Shown: positions 1 through 11,918, numbered from the stretch's first letter. The stretch is DNA of 49,309 nucleotides from Gnomoniopsis sp. IMI 355080 (GCA_027946555.1 JAPEVC010000254.1:1-49309); one strand, 5' to 3'. The notes: a model not told the origin generated them from the sequence alone. Numbers and translations are program-made.

Positions 1-2232
1 TTCCCGAAACGATCGAAGACATGGCGCGTCCAAGAATCTTTGGCGTAACGCCCAAAGGGCAGCCGTGGCCGTCGACTCATGCCCGGCCATCTCCTGAAAG
101 GCGCCCGCAGGTGCACTAGTACAGCCATCATGCAGGGGGTAGGCAAGGGGAGTTCGGTGACGCCTGTACGATACGGGACCAAGTCGCGCGCGCCCATCAG
201 TGTGAGCGTTCTGCCCGCGAGACTCGACTCAACAACAACATACAAGTGATCAATGAAGAACGTGAGTGTAAGGGTTTGGGAGAAGAGACCAGACGAACGA
301 AAGGCATTATAAGATGGACAGGAAGCACCCGCAAAATATGAAGGGGAGGCAATGAGAGTCAGAGTCAGAATAATGACGACTATGCGAAGAATTGCGTTGT
401 TTCTAATCGTACTTGTACGACTTCGGGACTGGGTGTGGGTTTGTGCTGTAGGCAAGATGGATAGACCCCGTTTGAAAGGCTTTTTTACTCAATAACGTCT
501 CCTTGTACCCGCAAAGTTGACCTCACAGCAAGAAAAGCTTATTATTGCTGGACCAAGAATGCCAGGACGCCTTCAGTCCACAGCACATCATCATCGTATT
601 TTTTTATGATGGACTTGTGTCTTCCAGGGCCGAGAGCGGGATAGGCCAAGACGGATCGCGTCGGATGTGACACGAGATCAGAGGCTCTCAGAGGCTTATA
701 ATTAACGTTTGGTGTACACCAACAATTTGAGGTTCTTGGTGAAAAAGCCAAACCCACAATACTTGAATAAGTCCATTGAGTACTTAGGTATATTCAATGG
801 CAATGGATGGTGAAAAGCGGGGAGTGCAAGAGCAGTTTCTGGAGCGGGACTAGCGCGCCATTTTTCTTTTTAAAAAAACGGGGGTCGCTCTCACCACGCA
901 TGCTGACTGCGTCTGTCTTCAGTGAAGCGAGTCAAGAACGACTTCTCGAAAACTCAACTCTTGCCAGCCTACCTAGTCTGCATTTCATCATCTCTTCACC
1001 AGCATCCGTAACGTCGCACAGCCCCACCTGTCTAACAACCTTTTGGAACGTTTGGCGCGGACAGCTACAGCCCCAGCAAAAAGACTCGACGCCTCTCTGA
1101 ATTCCCTTTTGGGTACGCGCTTGGGTTTTGGTACCGGTGCAGTGCGCCGGGGCAGCGCTTGTGCCACCAGCAACCAGCCATTTCAACGTCGCCGGCCGGT
1201 GCAATTTCCACCGGCAACGTCTCGAACAGAGAAGTGGGGCCTTAGGGCACAGGATACCACTGTAAAGATGGGACAGGTAGGGGGCGAGGAAGCATGGGAG
1301 AAGGAATGGCAAGGCGAATGCACAAGTGACGGTCAGGAAGTGAGAGGAGGTACGTTCTACTATTGTCCTATATCAGCGGCTCCAAAGTTCTCGTCACCAC
1401 ACATGACAATAGGAGATGCACAATAAGCTCCTAGAAACCCTCTCTCATGTCTCGAAGCTTGTGTATCCTGGCACCGAATCATATCAGCCCAGTGAGACCA
1501 GAGCAGACCAACGCTGGCGGATCCGGACTGCAACGGTAATCGCTTCCGGGGGTCGGATGATACACGATCAAACCTCAACCCCAACCTTCTTTTCCCTGCA
1601 CATACAGCTTATACTCGTACGGTTTACGTGTACTGTGCACGGTATTCCGTACGCCGTATAGACTGGAAAGTGGCGTGGCTCTACCTGCTCCATCAGCAGA
1701 GAAACGTCGGACTCTGTCAACCTACCAAAGGTATGGTCACGGGTCGCGTCACACGGCAAATAAACTTCCCAGCTGCTAGTGCGGCCCCCAGAACTCGATT
1801 GCAGATCACAAACCCATACCCTCTGCCAAACAAAGTTCTTTGGCTTTTCCCTGCCACTAGGTTGCTGTGGGGAACGGTGGGCTTGCTGGGCCCTTGCTGG
1901 GCATTGCTGTGCAGCTGGGCTGGCGTTCGCACCAGGATGCTTCTGTAGCAGCAGGACCAGCTTGGCATATCAGACCATTACCCTCTTCGTCTCCTCCCGC
2001 GGCCCTGATGCTGGTCATACCGGTCGACTTCGTCCCAGACCGGCCAGGCCTGCCAGGCCATCACGAGATCATCTCCCTGCATCTATACATGCACATGTGA
2101 ATCCAATTTCCTACCTTAGATATCCTGACCAAACACCCATCACCTTGACCCTGCCCTGCACCCAGCATATCCTTACCGCTCCCGCACCTCGTCAACCAGC
2201 ATTTATTTAGTAGTGTCTCGGTTATACCTGGC
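1..2232. other. Intergenic region, no gene recognised
   Basis: No open frame here looks like a protein. The longer frames at 800-2200 overlap each other on both strands, have no recognisable motifs and do not join through plausible introns. The right end, rich in CA and CT just before 2233, probably includes the promoter and leader of the next gene. Confidence 0.6.
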
Positions 2233-4080
2233 ATGCCGGCTCGCGAGCCCAGACAAGCTTCTGCAGGCCCTCTCGCAACAACATCACCACCACATCTCGT
2301 GCAGCGGCAGCAGAACGAGAACCAAGAAACTGAATCCCCAGGTTTTCCACTAGCCACTGGAACCGGTGCTGGACCCACAATTGCAGCCGCCTCCGGTGCT
2401 ACCCTAGTCTCCCCGCACCCCGCGCCAGTCTCCATCCGGCCTGGATCGTCAACGTCACGCCAGCCCGCCCATCTTCATATAAGTCATAGCTACAAGCCTG
2501 AGCTAGACGTCGACTCGTCTCGACTCGCTCCGGACCCGGATCTGCCTTTCCGTGGTGACCTGGTCGGCTCATATCAGCCTCCCTCCCAACCTCAACCGCT
2601 CCATCTCACGTCCGAAACAGGCACTCAAGGACAAGACCACGCCAAATCCTCCAAAATGATCTTCACCGACCTATACAAGTCTCCCAAGTCTCCCTTGTCC
2701 AGGTTGCGCCATCCACAACAGCCTATCCTCGTACCGGCCTCTGTTGACTACGACGCCGATTTGATCAGCAAGGACAAGTCTAAGCAGAAGGAAGCCGTCA
2801 AGAGGCATTTACAGGCCAAAGTCCGTAACGATTGGACCTTTATCTGGCCACCAAAAACACCCAAGAAATCAGATCCTGACTCTGCTACCTCTCAACTCTC
2901 GGGAGCCCAAGATGAGGCCTCTAATGAAAAGCAGAAGGGTGACCCTGGAGTAGAGCAGAAATTATTTGAAGAGTATGAAACCGCACTTGACTCTGGAGAA
3001 GAGCCAGAATCGGACTCAGATGCATGTTCCGTATACAGTACTGTCTCAGACGACCCTCTTCACTGGAGGCCCCGGTTAGAATGGTCCTCAGAATTGTCCG
3101 ACGATGAGCTGCCCTACAACTCACCGTCGCCCTTCAAATTTGATACACCGGACTCAATCGGTCAGGCTGTCACCGCGTCAAAAGTTGCACGAAAAGCTCG
3201 AAGGCGAAGGGAAATTAGGAAGGAAACGACTTGGAACGATGGGTTGGCGTGCTTCGAAGCAAGGAGGAACGCATGGACCGGAGCAAAGGTGGCTCAAATC
3301 CGCCAAAAACCTTCCTCGCCGCTGTCACCAGCATCACCTAGGAGAGGTCTATTCTGGCGCACGCATTCTCGCACCTTGTCAAACACCGGCCAGACGCCGA
3401 TTTCACCTACTTCGCCTTCGCCTATCTCGCCGAGCCAGTCACAACAAGATGCCACCCCGTTCTCTCCCATCGAGGGAGACAGTGGAAATACCACTCCGAA
3501 TGACATCCTGTCACCCAAGCTTTCACACACCGACTCTCATAAGGCCTCCGAGACACTACTGGTGGAGACCCTTGTACCCGTTCCGCCACCACTTCTCCCG
3601 CCGGCCAATCCCATGCGCGCAAGCATAAGTCCCGCTCTATATCATTCCATCTACGAAAAGGTTGTCGTCAACAGCCTGCAGCCATCATGCCCCATCAATC
3701 TCAGCGATATGGTCCGCGCATGCGTAGCTGGCTGGAAGCGTGACGGCGAGTGGCCGCCTCGGCCGGCGGTTCCCGAGCCTGCTGCCGTTGTCGCGGTGAA
3801 GCGAAAGAAGAGTAGCATGTCGGCAATCGTGTCATCGAACACGGCGCATCTCCCTCCGCCGGGGCGGAAGTTGAGCTTCTCATTCCTCGGGGGTCACGGA
3901 CGTGCCCATGATGGTGACCAAAAACCGAGAAGGGAGAGCGCGGCAGGCGGCGAGGACGGTAGCGGCGGGTCCGGCACGGGACCCGGCAAGGCAATCAGGA
4001 GGAGTTTACAAAAAGTCCTGGGGATTGGCCACACCATGGCGACTGCAGCTGATGGACATATTGCAGTCCAGGATCATTGA
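2233..4080 (+). CDS. Gag1-like clamp domain protein (formerly DUF4050-type), 615 aa
   Basis: A single uninterrupted frame of 615 codons starts at the first ATG. The first 130 residues are Pro/Ser/Gln-rich and probably disordered. Conserved-looking blocks follow: NDWTFIWPP at about residue 200, a WRPRLEWSSELSDDELP block near 277-293, WNDGLACFEARRNAWTGA at about 334-351, and a C-terminal segment with CVAGWKRDGEWPP near 495-507. From memory this order of Trp-rich blocks is that of the fungal family called the Gag1-like clamp domain, previously DUF4050; I could not search to confirm it. No signal peptide or membrane segment is seen, so it is probably cytosolic. Linkers are rich in SP/TP sites, such as the SPTSPSPISPSQ stretch near 390-400, which suggests kinase regulation. 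The biochemical role is not known to me. The gene model is safer than the family name. Confidence 0.8.
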   Translation: MPAREPRQASAGPLATTSPPHLVQRQQNENQETESPGFPLATGTGAGPTIAAASGATLVSPHPAPVSIRPGSSTSRQPAHLHISHSYKPELDVDSSRLAPDPDLPFRGDLVGSYQPPSQPQPLHLTSETGTQGQDHAKSSKMIFTDLYKSPKSPLSRLRHPQQPILVPASVDYDADLISKDKSKQKEAVKRHLQAKVRNDWTFIWPPKTPKKSDPDSATSQLSGAQDEASNEKQKGDPGVEQKLFEEYETALDSGEEPESDSDACSVYSTVSDDPLHWRPRLEWSSELSDDELPYNSPSPFKFDTPDSIGQAVTASKVARKARRRREIRKETTWNDGLACFEARRNAWTGAKVAQIRQKPSSPLSPASPRRGLFWRTHSRTLSNTGQTPISPTSPSPISPSQSQQDATPFSPIEGDSGNTTPNDILSPKLSHTDSHKASETLLVETLVPVPPPLLPPANPMRASISPALYHSIYEKVVVNSLQPSCPINLSDMVRACVAGWKRDGEWPPRPAVPEPAAVVAVKRKKSSMSAIVSSNTAHLPPPGRKLSFSFLGGHGRAHDGDQKPRRESAAGGEDGSGGSGTGPGKAIRRSLQKVLGIGHTMATAADGHIAVQDH

Positions 4081-4689
4081 CCGTGACCGACGAAGATTTG
4101 TTCTACTCGAGACGGGAACTAGCGGCAATGAGGACCATGATGAGCAAGGGATCATGGCTAAAAGCAATGTGGGAAGACGACGCATGAGGAAACGGGACCA
4201 GGGCTTGAGTCGCCGGGGAGTTGGATCAGATAGATACCCTTGCAATTGATGAATCTAATGGGCTATTCAGCAGAGCACGTTACACAAGGTCCTTCAGCTG
4301 CCCAGCTCACCGTCTTTGTATTGACTGATTGATGTTACTATATACAACACACACTGAGAGATCAAACTGAGGTCCAACTCTTTGCTATTGACACATTTAC
4401 AGTCTTTGTGAGACCATGGGATGGGCGCGCCATACTGGTATAAACGCCCCCCCCCCGGGCTCCCGGGGCCAAATTGATCTTGCATAGGATACGAGCTACA
4501 CAACCCCATCACAAGGCCAACGTCAAAAGGAAAACGTAGAGACAGACCAAGAGGAGGGTTTTCAGGGCCGTCTTCGTCCAGTCTACTGTCCACAACCTCT
4601 TTTGTCAAACGGATGGAAATGCGCGGGTGGAGGGCAAGGCCGCGCTTTTCTGATGCCGCCGCGAGGAGAGAAACAGTCAAATCTGACAT

Positions 4690-4699
4690 TACCTAGGTA
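4690..4699. repeat. TACCTAGGTA dispersed palindrome, copy 1
   Basis: Perfect 10-bp palindrome between genes, extended on the right by another GGTA. It is one of seven perfect copies in the window. Confidence 0.8.
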
Positions 4700-5460
4700 G
4701 GTAATTAATTCTCAGGTCTAGAAAGACTACGGAATACACATAGCCGAGTATAGATTTGCACATGTAGTCCCGCTTGTCCAAGGGGCTGGCTGCCACTGAT
4801 CAGATCAGAATGGGTGGATTCAGAGTGGACCAAAAATGGCAAGCATAAGGGAATGTTTGTGCATGCTGTGCAGGAAACCCCCTTGGGAGGTTCTCGAACT
4901 TTGCCATGTGGAAACATGCCCATGGGTGCGCGGCTGCTAATAGCTACCTGAGTTGGTGGTACCTAGTAAGGCAGTCAGGGGGCTGACTAGCTTTCCTGGC
5001 AATCCGGCTCTATGCGGCCGGAACCACTGAACGAAGCCCGGGAGAAAAAAAAGAGCAATGTGGAGATTGGCCGACTTCCTTCTCCTATTGCTTTCGAAGG
5101 GCTGTTTGGGTGAGTGACATTGATCAGCCATCAAAACTACATACCTGCTTCATGACGCTCTACTTGCATACTAGGTACTAAATATACTATGCTCCACGAA
5201 ACAGAAACAGTATTCCTTCCACAAGCAACCGCCTGGCGTGGCACTTGGCCTGCAGCATACGCAAGCCGTACACCCGTAATGAATTCTCCGGCGACCCCCT
5301 CTAACCCCTACTTAATCATAATTGTGGGTCCAACAATCTGAAGAAACATCGGTAAACATTCGATATGGAGCAGCGGGAAACAGTGTGATGGGTAGAGAAG
5401 CGTATACATCCACCAACCAGAGTCCACTCACGCCAAGTGCCTCGTTGAGGACTTACTGCG

Positions 5461-5468
5461 TATAAGAA
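5461..5468 (+). promoter_or_regulatory. Possible TATA box of the pectin methylesterase gene
   Basis: TATAAGAA lies 165 bp upstream of the chosen ATG at 5626. Position and sequence fit a TATA element with a leader of roughly 100-130 nt. This is a sequence match only. Confidence 0.35.
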
Positions 5469-5625
5469 GCCCGCTCGCTGACCTTGAGGCTATATGCAGA
5501 ATGTGATCTACACACTCAGAGCATAGAGTAGCCAAGGCCTACCACATTCATTTCAGAAACTACCTTTCATTCGTTCTGTTCATAACACCCCCCCCCAAAC
5601 CTCTTTGCTTTCGCTCTCTTCCAGG

Positions 5626-6692
5626 ATGATGAAGTACGCGATCTCCGGCCTTGGCCTGGCTGCCACGGCTCTTGCCACCTCTCGCACCTCCGCTCCCTCA
5701 GGCTGCTCGACCGTCGCCTCGAGCGGCGGTGACTATACCACCGTCCAGGATGCCGTCGACGCGGCCTCGGAGGGCGGCTGCATCTTCCTCGACAAGGGCA
5801 CCTACGAGGAGCAGGTCCTGGTCGAGACGGCCTCGCTGACCATTTACGGCTACACCTCCGACACCTCGTCCTACTCGGGCAACGGCGCCACCATCACCGC
5901 CGGCTACAGTCAGGTGAACGGCCTGTCCGACGACGAGACCGGCACGCTCCGGGTCCACGCCGCCGACTTCAAGCTGTACAACGTCGACGTTGTCAACAGC
6001 TATGGCGAGGGCTCGCAGGCTATTGCCCTCTCCGCCTACGATGACAGCGGATACTACGGCTGCTCCTTCCAGGGCTACCAGGATACTGTCCTGACCGAGC
6101 AGGGCAACCAGCTGTATGCTAACTGCGAGATTGTCGGTGCCACTGATTTCATCTTTGGCCAGGAGTCCATGGCCTGGTTTGAGGGTTGTGATCTCCGTGT
6201 GCTAGAGGCCAGCCTCGGCTACCTCACTGGTGAGTTTTTTTTTATTATTTTTATTCTTATTGATGTCCCGAAATAATGAGGATAATTGCACGTGCTGACC
6301 GTTGCAAAACCCCCCCTTCTCCAGCCAACGGTGCCTCGTCCTCTGGTGAGAGCAAGTACGTCTTCAACAACTGCGACATTGCCGCCGACTCTGGCGCCTC
6401 CGTCACCGCTGGCGCGTACTACCTCGGCCGCCCCTGGGGTGAGGATGCCTACGTCGTCTTCCAGGAGTCGACCATCAGCGATGTCATCAATTCTGCCGGC
6501 TGGTCCGAGTGGTCCTCCTCCGAGCCCAACACTTCCGGCGTCACCTTTGCCGTCTATGACAACTCTGGCGACGGTGCCTCGGACAGCTACACGGCCTCGT
6601 TCGCCACGACGCTCAGCGCCGCCATTGAGATCTCGGATATTCTGGGCAGCAGCTACACCTCTGCTGGGTACTACGACTCGAGCTACATGTAA
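5626..6692 (+). CDS. Secreted pectin methylesterase (CE8), 323 aa
   Basis: Two exons, 5626-6229 and 6325-6692, are joined across a 95-bp intron (GTGAGT...CCAG). Removing it restores the frame ...GYLT-ANGASSS. The product removes methyl esters from homogalacturonan outside the cell. Residues 1-17 form a signal peptide ending ALA. CE8 signatures are all present: GSQAIAL (Gln131), GYQDTVL (Gln152, catalytic Asp153), GATDFIFG (catalytic Asp174) and YLGRPW (Arg237, Trp239). The length is normal for fungal single-domain enzymes and there is no carbohydrate-binding module. ATG 5626 was chosen because it gives the signal peptide directly; a second ATG follows at 5629. The open frame extends upstream only through non-ATG codons. 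The gene converges with the GH3 beta-glucosidase, whose stop lies 788 bp away. Confidence 0.95.
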
Positions 6693-7480
6693 ATGTAAAA
6701 GCGACCTGGTTTTGCTACCTCTGTATCGTAATGTGTGGAGTTGTTGGAAAGGTGGAAAATTCGTGTATCATACTTTGCCTGATTTTTTTTCAGGTCGTCA
6801 CAACTTTGGAAAGATGTAAGGGGATGAGTCAGTGACAAATTGTAAATAGTCAAATCACATACTCGAGTGTCACCTCACTCCACCTTGAGCCCGATGTGTT
6901 AGAGAACGGTGCCCTCGATGTGTTTTTATTGATCATGACAATAGAACTGAAATGACTGCAATGACTGCAATGACTTAGAAGCCAGAGGCCTAATGAAAAG
7001 TCAGTGGTGGGTCCAGCAATTGATTTTCAAGCTTTCAAGGTAGGCCAAGCAATGGCTAAGCTCAATGCCCAGACTCCCAAGGCGATTCCCGCGCTGTCAA
7101 GGTGAGCGATTCATGAATCACTCCGAGAGTACAAGGGATACCGTAGTGCCTGATCCATGTCTCCCTCGTGTTGTTTGCATTGGAGTGGGCCCCCGAATTG
7201 CTTGATCGGACGAGCTGCCACGACGAGAAACTTGGGCAAGCTACGCTGGAGCTGGTCCTCTCTCAGTCTCCAGTCTCCAGAAGCACTCGGAAGTCAATCG
7301 CAGCTCACATAGTGTAGTACATGGCAGATTCTAGCTACGAGAACGTAGGCCATTTGTCTAAAGGGGCGCCGGTGAAGTCTATCCCTACGACGTTACGAAG
7401 CGGAACTATAATGAGTCATGGACAGGGGAATATCAAATTATATTCAACAAGAAACAATATGTCTTAAAATTACACAACTT
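6693..7480. other. Convergent 3' region between pectin methylesterase and GH3 genes
   Basis: Holds the two 3' untranslated regions. A short 9-bp tandem (ATGACTGCA, two full copies plus a partial one) lies at 6952-6976. No coding potential is recognised. Confidence 0.6.
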
Positions 7481-9965
7481 TTACACAGTGAAAGTCGTCG
7501 TTGCCTTGATATCCCGCGAGCTCGCACCCACGGACACCGTGTACGTGCCATTGGCAATCGCCCACTGCTGGGCCACGACATCCCAAAAGCTCACATCACG
7601 GCGGCGCAAGTTGACGGTGACATCCGCGCTCGCGCCCGCGGCGATGCTCACCTTTTCGAACCCACGCAGGATCCGCTGGGGCTGCTCGGCCTCCTCGGGG
7701 AAGCCCAGGTATACCTGCGCGACCTCCATGCCGTCGACCGAGCCCGTGTTGGCGATGCTCGTCGTCACACTGACGACGTCGTCCCACAGGTCGGCGTTGC
7801 CGCCGATCGCGAGTGCGCCGGTCGGGTAGCGCGATGCCAGGGCGGTGCTGTTGACGCTGACGCTGACGTTGGTGGCGTAGGTGAAGTTGGTGTATGAGAG
7901 GCCGTAGCCGAAGGGGTAGAGAACGGACATGTTCTTGGCGTCAAAGTAGCGATAGTCTAGGTAGACACCTTCTGAGAAGTCGCAGTCGCTCGTCTCGCAG
8001 ACGGAGATGGGGTAGTCGGTCTCGTTCTGGACGAGGGTGTAGGCTAACTTGCCGGACGGGTTGACCTCGCCGTAGAGGACATCGGCGATGGCGTTGCCAG
8101 ACTCCTCGCCGAGCAGGCCTGAGTACAAGATTCTGTATACAAAGGATTAGCTTCTTTGCACTGATCACGACATGTGGAACTCATATTGGTGAGTGGGTTC
8201 AACTTACGCAGTAACGTTCTCATGGTCAGCCCAGGCACCAATGACACGAGGCCCAGCAAAGTTTCCGACAACAACGGTATTGTTGCAGGTCTCAGCTATC
8301 GTCAAGATCATGTTGTCTTGGTCAGCATCGTACAGCGATGAGCGATCCTTGCCCTCTCCGGATGCTGCATTGATGAAGCACAGGCACACGGCAGCGTTCT
8401 CAGCGTAGTTTGCGTACGAGGGAGTAACAGACGTGCCACTTCCAAGAGCACCACCGCCCAAGTTCTGGCGGGCACGAAGCTTTTGGCCTCCAAATCCACC
8501 GCCAGGAGCGCCACCGCCGCCACCGAAACCACTTGAACCAGAGTCGTAAGTGTAGGTGTCGTTCATGATCCACCAGATCATGCTGCGGTCGGCGTACGCA
8601 TGTTCGCTTAGGGCCTGGAAAGGTGTTGATAGCCAGCCAAGGGATAGCTCTCCCGAGCCGCCGCCGCTGGTGAGGTGTCCTTGATACGTGTCGGCATCTG
8701 TACCTGCCACGCTGAACGGCAGGTTTGGGCCTGCAATGACTGGGCCGGCATGAGCACCAAACAGTGCGATGGTCTTGGGCTTGTTGAGGGGCAGTCCTCG
8801 ACCGTCGCCATTGTTGTTCTTCAGGAGGACCAAAGCCTCGTCACCGACCTGACGAATCAAAGTGGAGTGGTTTCCGCGCACGTCTCGGTACTCTGTCGTA
8901 CTGGCCACACTAGGCTGGCTGCCATCGACAAGACCAAGATAGTACTGGCCGATCACACTTCGGATGGCCATGTCGTCCAACCGTGCCTGGGTCATGTTAC
9001 CACTAGCAATGCCCGCTTCGATAACGGTATCAGACCAGTACTGGCTGCCAGAGGCGTAGTCCAGGCCAGCGTTGGCTGAGCCAAAGGCTGTGTTTTGGGA
9101 TGAAACGTCAGGGAACACAAGGCCAGGGAACCCCATCTCCGTCTTCAAAAGCTTGCTCAAAAGGGCGTTGTTCTCGCAGCTAAGTGTGTCGTTGATCCGA
9201 TTCATGGCGCACATGACACCCATCATGCCAGCTTTGATACCATCTCCAAATGGCCAGGCATAGATCTCGTGGAGCGTCTTGTCGTCGGCGTTGGAGGAGT
9301 AACGGGTGGTGACGTCGCTGGAGCGATTGGTCTCCTGCTCGTTCATGATGAAATGCCGTGCGGCTGCAATCACACCGGCCGACTGCATGCCTTTGATGGA
9401 TTGGCCCGTGGCGATTCCGTTCAGGTATGGGTCTGGTGTGAACCCTTCTGGCTGTCTGCCTCCCTCAGGGACACGACCGAGTGGGCTTGCAACAGCGCCG
9501 TTGATAAGGTTGTAACCATCATCGTAAAACTCTTCACCAATGGCCTTGAAGTGCTGCTCAAAAAGAGTCTTGTTCCAGGTCGTGATGAGAGCATTTGGCA
9601 TGCTGAATCCGCTGACGAAGAATTGATTGTTGATTCCTGCCGCTCCATCCTTGTTTTCCAATGCGGTCCAAGTGACATTGCCTGTCAGGCTTTCGCCAGT
9701 GATGATCGAGACTTTCTGTGCATTTGTCAGGCCTGCGACGAACGCTTTGGCCTTTAGATAAGAGGCCTCGACATCGCCGAGTTGAACTAGCAGTACGTTA
9801 GCACCCTATCCTATAATGCATATCTCGTCTCTTGCGGAGGCTTTGCTCACCGTTGCCATCTGATAGCAGTGCACTAACGCTCGACGAGTTGGTGGAAGAA
9901 GCTGAAAAGACCCCGGTGAAAAGAGGGAGTTGCGCGAGCACGCGCAGAGTGCTCGCGGCCTTCAT
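7481..9965 (-). CDS. Secreted GH3 beta-glucosidase, 781 aa, divergent clade
   Basis: Three exons, 9965-9851, 9786-8208 and 8132-7481, are separated by 65- and 75-bp introns (GTGAGC...CTAG; GTAAGT...ACAG); all junctions keep frame. The signal peptide covers about residues 1-21. The GH3 N-domain shows DGAAG (Asp85) and GRVPEGGRQPEGFTPDPYL. The nucleophile is Asp265 in VFPDVSSQ. The C-domain has SGEGKDRSSL with the likely acid/base Glu516, then HENVTAILYSGLLGEESGNA and NPSGKL. A fibronectin III-like domain follows (RYFDAKNMSVLYPFGYGLSYTNF, GMEVAQVYL). It should release glucose from beta-glucosides, probably cellobiose or related oligomers. Oddities are SDW replaced by PDV at the nucleophile, Arg in place of the usual Lys in the KH-NEQE motif (ARHFIMNEQE), and a Gly-rich insertion at about residues 455-490. 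Substrate preference is uncertain. Confidence 0.93.
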
Positions 9966-10445
9966 GATGAAGATATAAGAAACGAGGGACTGGTCAAGGA
10001 GCGACAGTGATAAAAAGGAACGTGGAGCTCAAAGGGCTGTGGCGGATCGACGGTACACTCGGCTATCTCCATTCTTCTTGGTGAGCTCGACGAGGGCATA
10101 TCAGACATATATACTCCGTATGGGGATCTGGGACTAGACGCCAATGACGGTGCCTTCCCAGCAAGGTGAGAGGGATCGTCAGCGTTGCCGCTTTGGCCCC
10201 GTCCGTAGGTAGGTACCCATGTGCAGAGATAGTCGGTGGGGGTGGATACAAGCAGGTATCGTCATGGTCCGCTGCTGCGGTGTATATGCTCTTTTGCGCT
10301 TTCAGGACCACTTAAAATGCCTATTCACCTGGGAGTAGAGGATGAGGGCATCCTTGGCGTTGCTGTCCAGGGCTCGTCTGATATGGGCATCCACCTTCCT
10401 GAGTCAGGGATTTAGCTGGCGCTCCAGACCAAGCCTGCTATCACA

Positions 10446-10455
10446 TACCTAGGTA
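10446..10455. repeat. TACCTAGGTA dispersed palindrome, copy 2
   Basis: Perfect 10-bp palindrome followed by GGT. It lies upstream of the GH3 gene. Confidence 0.8.
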
Positions 10456-11048
10456 GGTCAACTTTAGCTCGCCCATCAATAACAGCCCCCTTCGCTCAGA
10501 AGCGGGTACGCGGCATGTGCAACAAGGAATAACCGACTGCTTGCGGCTTCTTTGGTCGAGTGGTGTTTGTCAACGGAGGTTTTCGGCGATTTGCGTGTAG
10601 ATTGTACGGTGGACCCCCCGAAATGTTTCCTGGATCTAGGTGAGTAGATAGCTATGAGGAAATGTTTCAAGTCTCCACCAAACACGCGTCCTGGTGGAAG
10701 ATCCGGAGATCGTAGCAGGGTCGGGGCATCTGGCCAATGTAAACAGTTTGCGGGCCCGCAGGTCGGTCACCGTGGGCACTGCGCAGCTTTGCCTTGTCGT
10801 CAGGAACCAGGATGGGCGGAATTCCCGTGAGCATTGGTGGAATCTCCTAAAATCATTTGGGAAATTGGCATGCTATGCTGATTTGATGCCTGTCTCAACA
10901 CCACGATGCATGTAAGTCTCGCGATTTGATGATATCGGACATCTTTGTAAAAGGGGACATAAGGGGACGGCAGGACATGCTTCAATAAGAAGGAGCCAGA
11001 GTCTCGGGCAGAAAAGTCTCCGCCTGGGATGGCTACTCAAGTATCTAG

Positions 11049-11058
11049 TACCTAGGTA
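11049..11058. repeat. TACCTAGGTA dispersed palindrome, copy 3
   Basis: Perfect copy, preceded by CTAG at 11045 and only 35 bp from copy 4. Confidence 0.8.
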
Positions 11059-11083
11059 CATGCAAATATACCCGCTCGTGAAC

Positions 11084-11093
11084 TACCTAGGTA
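11084..11093. repeat. TACCTAGGTA dispersed palindrome, copy 4
   Basis: Perfect copy, followed directly by CCTA so that the sequence begins a second half-site. Confidence 0.8.
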
Positions 11094-11413
11094 CCTATGC
11101 AGGAACAAAGACCCTAGAGCTAACGCTGATCAATAACTCTAATAACTTTGATAACTCTGTTGGCATTTGTTATCGAATCCACCATGGATAGTGGAGTCAA
11201 CCGATTTACCTACAATGTAGTACATCAAGTATTATCATCATTCTTCCTAGCACGCTCTTATCGCGCCTGTAAATGTTTAAGTAATAGTTACCATATAATA
11301 TGTATCGTGCTATACAAGCACCTTATATTAGTGAGGCAGTGAGGTGGGAAATTTCGATGCCAAGGTCTAATCGTCTAAGAAAAGGGATGTGTTTTACCAG
11401 GCACGTAGGTACC

Positions 11414-11423
11414 TACCTAGGTA
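11414..11423. repeat. TACCTAGGTA dispersed palindrome, copy 5
   Basis: Perfect copy, preceded by GTAGGTACC. The whole 11405-11423 stretch is built of GGTA/TACC half-sites. Confidence 0.8.
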
Positions 11424-11918
11424 TGTATGTAAAAAAGGGTGAATAGACGGGGGTGGGCACCCCTTAATTGTACTATACGCTATTATTGGATAGAACATCC
11501 TTCCGGCCTGTAAACAGTGGCAAGAATAGCACTTTGTGATTGATGAAATGCGGCAGTACAAGTTTTGCATAGCAGCATTCATAAATACATTCACACAGTA
11601 CAAGATTCGCTGAGTGCAGACTTACAGAGCACGCGGGCGGCAGAGCATGTGGTGGTACCCACATCTTGGTGAATGCCAAAAGGGCGCGTCCAAGCCCGGA
11701 TTAGATACGGCCTGCACTTGTATTCAACACGACTGCGGATTGGTCTATTCTCAATGACAACCAACTGCATTGCTAATAGCCTGTTTCCTGCCAAGTTTTG
11801 AGACTATGACGACGGTCGAATATTTCCATGTCCATGTCCCCTTTTTCTGATACTGGCACATAGAGTGGCTTTAAGAGAGCTAGGGCTAAGTTAGAGAATA
11901 GAGATCGGAATCTGGATC

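Larger units (their letters stand above)
4081..5625. other. Intergenic region with one TACCTAGGTA copy and C-runs
   Basis: Contains the end of the clamp-protein transcript and the pectin methylesterase promoter. A run of ten C (4447-4456) is followed by a small GGGCTCCCGGGG palindrome, and a run of nine C lies at 5588-5596 in the leader of the next gene. A 131-codon minus-strand frame (4294-4689) has no recognisable motif and was not called. Confidence 0.55.
9966..11918. other. Intergenic region rich in TACCTAGGTA copies, no gene recognised
   Basis: The left part is the promoter of the GH3 gene, which reads leftward. The stretch 11050-11600 is AT-rich with short repeated words such as AATAACTCT/GATAACTCT and four perfect TACCTAGGTA palindromes within 1 kb. 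Frames are short, overlap on both strands and lack motifs. An old, eroded mobile element is possible, but I see no terminal repeats or transposase remnant. Confidence 0.5.

Noticed and set aside
4294..4689. 131-codon minus-strand frame with an ATG, between the clamp-protein gene and pectin methylesterase
   Set aside because: No recognised motif, no introns linking it to other exons, a ten-C run inside it, and a composition like the rest of the intergenic DNA. Kept as non-coding without expression evidence.
5605..5625. Extension of the pectin methylesterase frame upstream of ATG 5626
   Set aside because: It begins at a TTG codon; the ATG at 5626 directly starts the signal peptide.
11050..11600. 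Transposon remnant
   Set aside because: AT-rich and repeat-flavoured, but without terminal inverted repeats, long direct repeats or any transposase-like frame.
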